In this document: piece after piece, positions 54,737 to 62,662 of the stretch
How positions within the stretch are numbered: the stretch's first letter is position 1
How the letters are laid out: each line of letters opens with the position of its first letter
Source of the DNA: Gemmatimonadota bacterium
GTDB taxonomy: Bacteria; Gemmatimonadota; Gemmatimonadetes; Palauibacterales; Palauibacteraceae
Assembly: GCA_023554245.1 (NCBI GenBank)
Contig: JAMJQL010000178.1
Coordinates: forward strand, 1 to 64,000
Length of the DNA stretch: 64,000 nt
Direction of reading: 5' to 3'
The notes under the pieces: generated by a model
What the model was told of the DNA's origin: nothing
The model's database searches: none
Seen by the model: the letters and a program-made list of their open reading frames with translations, nothing else
Program-made: the position numbers and the translations under genes

Positions 54737-55522
54737 ATGAATCGAAGCGAATCTGCGAATCCGAATTCGGAGCTCCCGTGCGTGTGGTCACTGGCGGGGG
54801 TGCTCGGTATGCATCCGTGCGACCGGGAATACGATTGTGACAGCTGTGAGCTCTATCACGCCCTCTCCGGAGGTCACGCAATCGACGATGAGTCGGCGGT
54901 GCGGTGTCCGAATCTGTCCCAGACTCAGCGGCGTCTGGAGGCCGAAGTGGGCCAGTTTGTCTCGCAACTCCTGGCCGGCTGTCGCCTGGACCTCGGTCGT
55001 TGGTACGGAGGAGACGGTGTGTGGGCTCGTCCAGCAGGCGATTCCAACGAGCTCGAAGTCGGCCTGGTCGGCTGCGTCTGGAGGATACTGGAGCCCGTCG
55101 AGGAAATCGTCGCACCTCGCACCGGAGTCAGCTTCGAAGAGGGCGAGACGTGCGGCTGGCTGCTTCGGTCGGAGCGGGCGATCCCCATTCGTCTTCCGGT
55201 AGGAGGCACCGTTACGGAGGTCAACGAACCGCTGGTGGACGAGATCGGAGGGTCGGGACACGTGGATGGACGCGACAATTGGCTGTTTCGCGTCCGAGCG
55301 GCGGTTCGGCCTTCCGAGGTGCCGAGACTGTTCCGGGGAGAAGATGCGCTGATCTGGCACCTGCGCAGGCTTCGAATCCTGAAGAGTCACATCCGCGGCG
55401 CGCTCGATTCGGATCGCCTCCAGCTGGGTGCCGTCATGGCCGATGGAGGGGAGCCACAGCTGGATCTCGAGAGAGTACTCGGACCGGACCGCTTCGCCGC
55501 CATGATCGACGCCCTGTTCTGA
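54737..55522 (+). CDS. Soluble GcvH-like protein with N-terminal cysteine cluster, paralog 3
   Basis: 261 residues, no membrane helix. The first 40 residues hold Cys15 and then CDREYDCDSCELYH (C-x5-C-x2-C), a possible metal or iron-sulfur site. The GcvH-like part (about 85-185) has VWARPAGDSNELEVGLVG, LLRSERAIPIRLPVGGTVTEVNEPL; Arg147 replaces the lipoyl lysine. Paralog motifs NWLFRV and VMADGGEPQLD are present. Strong Shine-Dalgarno. Unknown function. Confidence 0.72.
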   Translation: MNRSESANPNSELPCVWSLAGVLGMHPCDREYDCDSCELYHALSGGHAIDDESAVRCPNLSQTQRRLEAEVGQFVSQLLAGCRLDLGRWYGGDGVWARPAGDSNELEVGLVGCVWRILEPVEEIVAPRTGVSFEEGETCGWLLRSERAIPIRLPVGGTVTEVNEPLVDEIGGSGHVDGRDNWLFRVRAAVRPSEVPRLFRGEDALIWHLRRLRILKSHIRGALDSDRLQLGAVMADGGEPQLDLERVLGPDRFAAMIDALF

Positions 55523-55573
55523 GCTCGAGGGAAACGCAGGCACCTTCCCGCGTCAGTCCCGTCCGCTGGACTT

Positions 55574-55589
55574 CGGCACGTATTCTGCT
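55574..55589 (+). promoter_or_regulatory. Candidate sigma-54 promoter for the sensor-regulator genes
   Basis: CGGCAC-GTATT-CTGCT against TGGCAC-N5-TTGCW: GG and GC ten bases apart, two mismatches. It lies about 84 bp before the kinase gene. Confidence 0.4.
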
Positions 55590-55672
55590 GCGCTGAGCGG
55601 TCGTCGGAGGGCCCCGCTCCGCGCCAACCGGACCCGGGTGCGGCAGGCCCCTACGAAACACAGAGGACTCAC

Positions 55673-57361
55673 ATGGCCTCCTCGTCCTGGCCCACGAGAA
55701 TCCGCTCGTCCCTGAGCGCTCGCCTCTTCGTCGTGCTCCTCGGCGCCGTACTGCTGATTCTGCTCGGCAATCACCAGATCGCCAACTGGATTCGGACGCG
55801 AGTGGTGCAGGAGGAGGTGCTCTCCGGAGCGGAGCGGGCGAGCACCTTCCTCGAGGGAAGCCTCCTCACCGAGATGGCCGAGAACAACCGGCAGCACATC
55901 GACGACGCGATTCGCAGCCTCGGTGAGGGGCCGGACGTCGTCGGAGTCCGGATCTACAACAAGCGAGGAGAAGTCGCGTTCTCCTCAGACTCGGCTGAGC
56001 TCGGTACCCGCGTCGACATGCAGGCGGAGGCGTGTTTCGCCTGCCATGAGACGGAGCTCCCACTTTCGTCACCCAGCATCGAGGATCTCTCCCAGATCCA
56101 CGTGCACGAAGCCGGCTTTCGAGTACTGCGACTGATTACGCCGATCCGGAACCGTCAGGGATGTGCCGATGCCTGCCACGTGCATGACCAGGATGACACG
56201 GTGCTCGGCGTACTGGATGTCCAGATGTCCCTCGCCAAGACGGATGCGGCGATGCTCCGTGCGGAGCGATCCAGTCTCGCGATCGGAGTGGCAATCGCCC
56301 TGCTGCTAGGAGCCGCCCTGGCCTTCATCGTACACCGTGGTGTGCACCAGCCCACTCGCCAGTTGATCAGGGGTACGGAGGCGCTGGCGGCCGGCGACCT
56401 CGACATCCGTATTCCCGAGGAACGAACCGACGAGCTCGGACAGCTGGCGGACTCCTTCAATCGAATGGCCGGCAGTCTGAAGCAGGCGAACGACGAACTC
56501 AGGCACTGGTCCGACACTCTCGCCGAGAGGGTACGAGACAAGACGCAGGAACTGGCTGCGATACACAAACAGATGGTGCAGGTGGAAAAGACCTCTTCAC
56601 TGGGCAAGATGGCGGCGACCGTCGCCCACGAGCTGAACAATCCGCTCTCCGGGATCCTTACCTGTTCGCGGCTGGTGGCTCGCAAGGTGGAGCGGGAGAT
56701 GCCGCCGGGTGAGGCCCGCGAGAGAACGCTCGAGAACCTCGAGCTGATCCGTTCGGAGTCGGTCCGCTGCGGCAACATCGTGCGCGACCTGCTCACGTAC
56801 GCGCGGGAGGGCACGCACGAGCTGGCCCCGGAGCACCTTCATTCCCTGGTCGATCATGCGATCAGCCTGATGGGCCATCACATGCAGCTCAGCGAGGTGG
56901 AGCTCCAGACGGACCTGGCCCTCGAGGACGACGAAGTCGTCTGCGACGGCGAACAGATCGTCCAGTCTCTGCTGGCGCTGATGATCAACGCGATCGAGGC
57001 GATGCCGGAGGGGGGAAGTCTCACTCTGACCACGGGTTCCGATCCGACCGACGACCGCTTCGTGCGACTCGGCGTAGCGGATATCGGCTCCGGCATTCCA
57101 CCCGAAGTCAGGGACCGCATCTTCGATCCCTTCTTCAGCACGAAGAACGAAACCAAGGGTGTCGGGCTCGGTCTGGCCGTCGTATTCGGAATCGTTCGCC
57201 GGCATGGGGGAGAGATTCTGGTCGATTCGGCACCCGGCAAGGGGACCACCTTCACGCTGCGGCTGCCCAGGCAGCCCACCCGGCCCTACCGGCCGGAATT
57301 CGAATCGGTCGCTGTCGCAGCCGGCAGCGGTACGGCCGCGAGGAGATCTGATGAGTCATAG
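55673..57361 (+). CDS. Sensor histidine kinase with two c-type heme motifs in its periplasmic domain
   Basis: 562 residues. Membrane helix 1 (VVLLGAVLLILLG), periplasmic sensor (about 45-200) with CFACH at 121-125 and CADACH at 164-169, helix 2 (AIGVAIALLLGAALAFIVH), HAMP domain, phosphoacceptor VAHELNNPL (His319) and ATPase boxes NAIEA, DIGSGIPPE, FSTKNETKGVGLGLAV. The CxxCH and CxxxCH motifs suggest covalent heme, so redox or gas sensing is likely. Overlaps its response regulator by 11 bp, which argues they are partners. Confidence 0.9.
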   Translation: MASSSWPTRIRSSLSARLFVVLLGAVLLILLGNHQIANWIRTRVVQEEVLSGAERASTFLEGSLLTEMAENNRQHIDDAIRSLGEGPDVVGVRIYNKRGEVAFSSDSAELGTRVDMQAEACFACHETELPLSSPSIEDLSQIHVHEAGFRVLRLITPIRNRQGCADACHVHDQDDTVLGVLDVQMSLAKTDAAMLRAERSSLAIGVAIALLLGAALAFIVHRGVHQPTRQLIRGTEALAAGDLDIRIPEERTDELGQLADSFNRMAGSLKQANDELRHWSDTLAERVRDKTQELAAIHKQMVQVEKTSSLGKMAATVAHELNNPLSGILTCSRLVARKVEREMPPGEARERTLENLELIRSESVRCGNIVRDLLTYAREGTHELAPEHLHSLVDHAISLMGHHMQLSEVELQTDLALEDDEVVCDGEQIVQSLLALMINAIEAMPEGGSLTLTTGSDPTDDRFVRLGVADIGSGIPPEVRDRIFDPFFSTKNETKGVGLGLAVVFGIVRRHGGEILVDSAPGKGTTFTLRLPRQPTRPYRPEFESVAVAAGSGTAARRSDES

Positions 57362-58697
57362 AAAGCCACGAATCATGATCGTGGACGATGAACGTTCCGT
57401 GAGGGAATCGCTCAGAGAGTGGTTCCTCGAGGACGGATTCGAAGTCGTCACGGCGGAAGACGGTCTGGACGCCTTGAAGAAGCTCGATTCGGACCCCTTC
57501 GACCTCCTGGTCGTGGATCTCAAGATGCCCCGAATGGACGGAATCAGCCTTCAACGCAGACTGCGCGAGACCCATCCCGACTTGACGATCATCATTCTGA
57601 CGGCTTTCGCCTCGGTCGAGACCGCCGTCGAGGCGCTCAAGCTCGGGGCTTTCGACTATGTGACGAAACCGGTGGATCCGGACGAGCTCAGCCATACGGT
57701 CAGGCGGGCTCTGGAGCGGAAGCAGCTCACCGATGAAAACGCACGGTTGCGTGACAAGGTCACCCAGCTGGCGACGGCGGCTCCCATCGTGGGAAGCAGT
57801 CGTGGCATGGAGCGAGTGATGGAACTGGTGGGAACGGTCGCGGAGACGGATGCGAGCGTCGTGATCCGCGGAGAGAGCGGCACCGGCAAGGAGCTGATTG
57901 CCCGCGCGATCCACGGAGCCAGCCCGAGACGGTTCTTTCCGATCGTGGCGGTCAACTGCGGAGCGATTCCGGAGACGCTGCTCGAAAGCGAGCTCTTTGG
58001 CCACGAAAAAGGCGCGTTTACCGGGGCGCACTATCGAAGGAAGGGGAAGCTGGAGCTCGCGAATGGAGGAACCCTGTTCCTGGATGAAATCGGTGAGATC
58101 CCGGCGAAGATGCAGGTCGATCTCCTGCGGGTCCTGGAATCTCATCGATTCAACCGGCTGGGAGGTGCGCAGGAGATCGAATCGGATTTCCGGCTGGTAT
58201 GTGCGACAAACCGTGATCTCGAGGCACTCGTCAAAGAGGGCCGATTCCGGGAAGACCTGTACTACCGGATTCACGTGTTCTCCATAGAGATCCCTCCGCT
58301 CCGCGAGCGCCGGGAAGACATACCGCTGCTCGTGGAGCACTTCGTGGAGAAGCTCTCCCGGTCGATGGGCAAGCCCTCGAAGCAGTTGAGCGAAGAGTCG
58401 GAAGAGCTGCTGCAGGCCTACGACTGGCCTGGCAACGTTCGGGAACTGGAGAACGCGATCGAAAGGGCAATGGTCATCGGAACGACGGACTCGATCCGCC
58501 CGCAGGATCTGCCACTCCAGGTCGAACAGGAAGGGGGCACGCCGCGCGACCGTTCCCTCGAATCACTCGAATCGGAGCACATAGCTCGCGTGCTGCGAGA
58601 GGAATCGGGCAATGTGTCGCAGGCTGCCCGCGTACTGGGGATCGATCGCGGAACTCTCTACAACAAGATCAAGAAATACGGGATCCGATCCGGGTGA
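57351..58697 (+). CDS. NtrC-family sigma-54-dependent response regulator
   Basis: 448 residues. Receiver domain with Asp12/Asp13 and phosphoacceptor Asp56 ([11 protein letters not shown]) and KPVDPDE; AAA+ domain with GESGTGKEL (about 170), the sigma-54-contacting GAFTGA loop (about 222) and LFLDEIGE; C-terminal Fis-type helix-turn-helix [19 protein letters not shown]. Fully equipped to activate sigma-54 promoters. ATG 57351 lies inside the kinase end. Confidence 0.95.
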   Translation: MSHRKPRIMIVDDERSVRESLREWFLEDGFEVVTAEDGLDALKKLDSDPFDLLVVDLKMPRMDGISLQRRLRETHPDLTIIILTAFASVETAVEALKLGAFDYVTKPVDPDELSHTVRRALERKQLTDENARLRDKVTQLATAAPIVGSSRGMERVMELVGTVAETDASVVIRGESGTGKELIARAIHGASPRRFFPIVAVNCGAIPETLLESELFGHEKGAFTGAHYRRKGKLELANGGTLFLDEIGEIPAKMQVDLLRVLESHRFNRLGGAQEIESDFRLVCATNRDLEALVKEGRFREDLYYRIHVFSIEIPPLRERREDIPLLVEHFVEKLSRSMGKPSKQLSEESEELLQAYDWPGNVRELENAIERAMVIGTTDSIRPQDLPLQVEQEGGTPRDRSLESLESEHIARVLREESGNVSQAARVLGIDRGTLYNKIKKYGIRSG

Positions 58698-59245
58698 AGC
58701 CGGAGATCCTGCTGGCGCACCTGGGGAGCTTCCGGCCGACGTGGTCGGAAGAACTGCGCCGTCGGGTGGCCGCGGCGACAGACCATTTCGTTCGTGCCGA
58801 GCCCCTCGGTATTGATCTCGCGCCCTTCTATGCCCCCGAACGGCAGCAATATCACGCCACGCTCCTGCTCGCGGAGCTGCTTCGCCATCTGCCCGCCTCG
58901 GGCGGCAGGATCGTCGGAATCACGGCGGAGGATCTGTTCATTCCCGTGCTCACCTTCGTGTTCGGGCAGGCCCAACTGGGAGGTCCGGCCGCCGTCGTGT
59001 CTGTGATGCGTCTGCACACCGAGTTCTATGGTCTGCCCACCGACGAACGACTCCTGGTCGATCGAGCGGTCAAGGAAGTCGTACATGAGCTCGGACATGG
59101 CTTCGGGCTGGTCCATTGCCCGGACAGATCCTGCGTGATGTCGTCCTCCACCTATGTCGAAGACGTCGACCTGAAGAGCGAGCGATTCTGCACGGAATGC
59201 TCGTCCCTGCTGGTTGCCGGGTCCGCGACCACGCCGCATACCTGA
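58694..59245 (+). CDS. amzA: Archaemetzincin-family zinc protease
   Basis: 183 residues. The diagnostic motif HELGHGFGLVHCPDRSCVM (about 132-150) gives the catalytic zinc site plus the first two structural cysteines; CTEC follows for the second zinc. RIVGITAEDLFIPVLTFVFG is the family's central strand. Biological role of bacterial archaemetzincins is unknown. GTG start overlaps the response-regulator stop (GTGA), so its synthesis is coupled to that regulator. Confidence 0.92.
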   Translation: MKPEILLAHLGSFRPTWSEELRRRVAAATDHFVRAEPLGIDLAPFYAPERQQYHATLLLAELLRHLPASGGRIVGITAEDLFIPVLTFVFGQAQLGGPAAVVSVMRLHTEFYGLPTDERLLVDRAVKEVVHELGHGFGLVHCPDRSCVMSSSTYVEDVDLKSERFCTECSSLLVAGSATTPHT

Positions 59246-59253
59246 GTTTGTCG

Positions 59254-59271
59254 AGCCTCAACCGAGGCTTT
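59254..59271 (+). terminator. Short terminator-like hairpin after amzA
   Basis: AGCCTC-AACC-GAGGCT followed by TT. Weak, but it separates the locus from the EVE gene and its promoter. Confidence 0.4.
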
Positions 59272-59308
59272 GACGCACGGGAATGACCGGACAGTCCCGG
59301 CACCGAGG

Positions 59309-59336
59309 TTGCGCCGCGGCGGCCTTCCCGTATCCT
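59309..59336 (+). promoter_or_regulatory. Candidate promoter of the EVE-peptidase operon
   Basis: TTGCGC, 16 bp, TATCCT, ending 77 bp before ATG 59413. Confidence 0.35.
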
Positions 59337-59412
59337 GATCGCGGCCCGATTCCGGCGCCGCCTCGCGGTCGCCGAGGGTTCGGTGGGACGTGACCTCCAA
59401 GGGAGCGCTTCA

Positions 59413-59877
59413 ATGTCGAATTGCTGGCTGATGAAATCAGAGCCGGGCGCCTACTCCATAGACGATCTGGAACGGGACGGATCCACATGCTGGGATGGCG
59501 TGCGTAACTACCAGGCGCGCAACCTGATGCGCGAGATGCAGCAGGACGATGCGGTCCTGTTCTACCATTCCAACGCGAACCCTCCTTCCGTCGTCGGGAT
59601 TGCGCGGGTGTGCAGGGAGGCTTACCCGGACCACACCTCGTGGGACCCGGAAAGCCGCTACTTCGACCCGAAGTCGAGTCCCGAGGAGCCCCGATGGTGG
59701 ATGGTCGACATCGCCTTCGTCGAAGAGCTTCCTCGCCCCGTGCCGCTTTCAGAGTTGAAGGCCGAGCCGGCGCTCGAAGGGATGCTGGTGACCGGGAAGA
59801 GCAGGCTGTCCGTCCAACCGGTGGACAGGCGACACTTCGACCGGGTCGTCGAACTGGCACGCGGAGAGGCGTCGTGA
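59413..59877 (+). CDS. EVE-domain protein (thymocyte nuclear protein 1 type)
   Basis: 154 residues, PUA-like fold. NCWLMKSEPGAYSIDDL, WDGVRNYQARNLMREM, DDAVLFYHSN and VVGIARV are the family signature. EVE domains bind modified cytosine or other modified bases in nucleic acid; bacterial roles include restriction of modified DNA and RNA binding. ATG 59413 with AAGGGAG upstream; the frame starting at 59383 adds only unconserved residues. Confidence 0.92.
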   Translation: MSNCWLMKSEPGAYSIDDLERDGSTCWDGVRNYQARNLMREMQQDDAVLFYHSNANPPSVVGIARVCREAYPDHTSWDPESRYFDPKSSPEEPRWWMVDIAFVEELPRPVPLSELKAEPALEGMLVTGKSRLSVQPVDRRHFDRVVELARGEAS

Positions 59878-61652
59878 GTGTCGATCGCTGGCGGCTCGAG
59901 GACATCTATCCGGATCGGTCGGACTGGGAGGCGGACCTCGCGGAACTGGCCAAGCTGCCGGAACGGATTTCGGCCTTCCGGGGGCGGCTGGCCGAGGGCC
60001 CCGGCGTCCTCGTCGAATGTCTGGATTCGTACTACGACGGCCTGAAGCGACTCTACCGCGCTTCCTCGTACGCCTCGATGCGGTATCACGAGGACACGCG
60101 AGTGGGAGAGACGGCGGAGATGGAGCAGCGGGCGCGACTGGTGGGAACCGCGCTGTCGGAAGCAGCGAGCTTCGTCGACCCCGAGATACTGGAAATCGGT
60201 GAGGCGACGGTTCGATCCTGGCTCGAGGAATTCGCTCCGCTGAAGGTTTACGCCCACGGACTGGATGACCTCCTCAGGCGAGCAGCTCACACGCTTTCGC
60301 CGGCTGAAGAGGAGATCGTGGCGACGGCCGGCCTGATTACGGATTCACCCTACTCCGTGTACGGAATGCTGGCCAACGCCGACATGCCGTGGCCTACGGT
60401 CGTGCTGTCAGACGGTTCGGAAGAACGGCTGGACCAGTCGGCCTACGCCCGGCTGCGAGCCTCGCCGATCCGGGAAGACCGGGAAATCGTGTTCGAGGCC
60501 TTCTGGACCAGGTGGCAGGAGTACGCCCGCACCTTTGGCGCGACGCTGTACGGTCAGGTCAAGCGCGACCTGTTCCGGGCGCGCGTCCGCAAGTACCCGA
60601 GCTCGCTGGCCGCAGCCCTGAATTCCGACCATATCCCGGAGCGGGTGTACCGCACGCTGATCGAGGAAGCGAATGCGGGTCTCCCGGTCCTCCATCGCTA
60701 CTTCCGTCTCAGGGCCCGACTGCTGGGCATCGATCAGCTGGCCTATTTCGACATCTACCCGCCGCTGGTGAAGACCGATCGGAGATTCGATATCGACGAG
60801 GCCCGGACGATCGTTCTCGAGGCTGTCGAACCCCTCGGTCCGGAAGCGATCGAGATCATTCAGCAGGGGTTCGACGGCGGGTGGATGGACGTCTACCCCC
60901 GTCCCGGCAAACGGCCGGGGGCGTACATGAACGGTCATGTCTACGATGTCCACCCCTACGTACTGATGAATTTCACGGACGACTATCGCTCCGTCTCGAC
61001 CCTGGCCCACGAATGGGGACACGCGCTGCATTCGAGCCTGGCGAACCGTTCGCAGGATTTCGTCAATGCCGGCTACTCGATCTTCACGGCTGAGGTCGCC
61101 TCCACTTTCATCGAGGCACTCCTGCTGGATCGGTTGCTGAAGCGATCGGAGACCGACGATGAGAGGATCTTCTTCCTCGGTCATGCTCTGGAGGGCCTTC
61201 GCGGGACCTTTTTCCGGCAGACGATGTTCGCAGAATACGAACTTGCGATTCACGAAGTCGTCGAGGGGGGAGAGGCGCTGTCGGGCGACCGCCTGACGGC
61301 CATGTACGGCGAACTCGTGCGACGGTATCACGGGCATGACGCGGGCGTCGTGGACATAGACGACGCCTACGCCGTGGAATGGGCCTATATCCCGCATTTC
61401 TACTACAACTTCTATGTATACCAGTATGCTACTTCCGTAGCCGCATCCGCCCTGATGGCGGAGCAATTGCTCGCCGGGGACAGCGGAGCAGGGGGGCGAT
61501 TCCTCGACCTGCTGCGAGCCGGAGGGTCGGACTACCCGTACGAGCTGATGGTCCGGGCCGGCGTGGACCTCGGCAACCCGGAGCCGTATCGGGCGCTTCT
61601 CCGGCGCATGGAGATGATCATGGACGAGATCGAAGCCCTTCTGGGCGGTTGA
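59874..61652 (+). CDS. M3-family oligoendopeptidase F (PepF-like)
   Basis: 592 residues, cytoplasmic zinc metallopeptidase. Zinc motif LAHEWGHALHS with the third ligand in FTAEVASTFIEALL; N-terminal LEDIYPDRSDWEADL and the conserved GAYMNGHVYDVHPYVLMNF. Typical length for PepF. GTG start overlaps the EVE stop (GTGA). Degrades peptides of about 7-20 residues. Confidence 0.93.
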   Translation: MSVDRWRLEDIYPDRSDWEADLAELAKLPERISAFRGRLAEGPGVLVECLDSYYDGLKRLYRASSYASMRYHEDTRVGETAEMEQRARLVGTALSEAASFVDPEILEIGEATVRSWLEEFAPLKVYAHGLDDLLRRAAHTLSPAEEEIVATAGLITDSPYSVYGMLANADMPWPTVVLSDGSEERLDQSAYARLRASPIREDREIVFEAFWTRWQEYARTFGATLYGQVKRDLFRARVRKYPSSLAAALNSDHIPERVYRTLIEEANAGLPVLHRYFRLRARLLGIDQLAYFDIYPPLVKTDRRFDIDEARTIVLEAVEPLGPEAIEIIQQGFDGGWMDVYPRPGKRPGAYMNGHVYDVHPYVLMNFTDDYRSVSTLAHEWGHALHSSLANRSQDFVNAGYSIFTAEVASTFIEALLLDRLLKRSETDDERIFFLGHALEGLRGTFFRQTMFAEYELAIHEVVEGGEALSGDRLTAMYGELVRRYHGHDAGVVDIDDAYAVEWAYIPHFYYNFYVYQYATSVAASALMAEQLLAGDSGAGGRFLDLLRAGGSDYPYELMVRAGVDLGNPEPYRALLRRMEMIMDEIEALLGG

Positions 61653-61653
61653 T

Positions 61654-62187
61654 TCAGGTCCCGTCCTCGGACTCCGGCAGCGGGGCGGGGATCGCGTACA
61701 GAGATGCCTGTTCGGCCCAGTACTCCCAGCCGATGCCGACGAGCGTGCCGTCTCGCAGCACGACCGGGGTGAGCTCGTCGTCGGTCACCCGTCCGTCGTC
61801 GGCGGAGACGCGCGTGTAGTAGAACAGGACCTCCCAGTCGGATCCATCCGCCTCGTAGACCTCGTTGCGGTGAGGGTTCTGCAGCACCGGCCTCGGTCCA
61901 CCGATCGGGACCTGAAGGCTGTTCACCCCCAGCGTATCCTCCGCGATTCCCACCGGTCCCGCCGATTCGGTGCCGGCCGCGCTCACGCTCTCGGTTCCCA
62001 TTACGTCGAAAACCTGATCCCGCGTCATGCCGGTTCTCAAGCGGTCCAGGTTGTCGAGGTTCGTCTCGCGGAATCCTCCGGCGGAGGCGCAGGCGGCGAC
62101 CGCCAGTCCAATGAGTAGAATGCCGATCGAACCTGCGCCTGCGGCGCGATCTGGGCCGGACCCGGAGCATTCGTTGAAGCTGAGCAT
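61654..62187 (-). CDS. Lipoprotein with BamE/DUF3192-like domain
   Basis: 177 residues. Lipobox VAACAS after a long hydrophobic stretch. NLDNLDRLRTGMTRDQVFDVMG is the SmpA/OmlA (BamE-like) helix pattern; DWEVLFYYTRV and TDDELTPVVLRDGTLVGIGW resemble DUF3192. Convergent with the peptidase gene, whose stop is 1 bp away. An outer-membrane role is inferred from the signal only. Confidence 0.7.
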   Translation of the reverse strand: MLSFNECSGSGPDRAAGAGSIGILLIGLAVAACASAGGFRETNLDNLDRLRTGMTRDQVFDVMGTESVSAAGTESAGPVGIAEDTLGVNSLQVPIGGPRPVLQNPHRNEVYEADGSDWEVLFYYTRVSADDGRVTDDELTPVVLRDGTLVGIGWEYWAEQASLYAIPAPLPESEDGT

Positions 62188-62412
62188 GCCTGGTCTCCCT
62201 GGGAAATGCGAATTCCGGTCGGCCGAAGCTCGCGCCCGATCAATCTAACGTGAATCGGGGTTCGCGAGGAACGGCCCGGTGACGATCCTCCGGGCTGGAT
62301 GCCGCGGGGCATGTGCCGCTATCTTGTTCAGCCCCGGGAAGCTACCGGTCCGTCGCCTCGCTGGCGCGGCGGCGTTCCCTCTCAGCCGACTCAGAGGTCG
62401 GAAGGAGTGACG

Positions 62413-62619
62413 ATGGAACTGCAGGTACTGGTGCAGGGGCCCGATACGGTTCACCCGATCATGGTGGATGCGCCGGACAGCGAGAATCCCAAGCGGATCT
62501 ATGCGGAAGCTCTTGCCCAGGGCGCACCGGTGGTCTGCTTCGGGAAGAGCTGCTTCCGGGTCGATCGGATCCTCGGGATCGTGATCCGCACCACCTTCGT
62601 CGACAAGGACAAGTGGTAG
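62413..62619 (+). CDS. Small protein of unknown function
   Basis: 68 residues, soluble, one domain: a beta-rich N-terminus (LQVLVQGPDTVHPIMVDAPD), a helix (NPKRIYAEALAQG), and VVCFGKSCFRVDRILGI with two cysteines five residues apart. GAAGGAG Shine-Dalgarno and a possible -10 (TATCTT, 62320-62325) upstream support it as a real monocistronic gene. I do not recognise the family. Confidence 0.65.
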   Translation: MELQVLVQGPDTVHPIMVDAPDSENPKRIYAEALAQGAPVVCFGKSCFRVDRILGIVIRTTFVDKDKW

Positions 62620-62662
62620 CCGATCGCTCACCCGCAGCGCAGAGGGCAGCCCGCGAGCCGAT

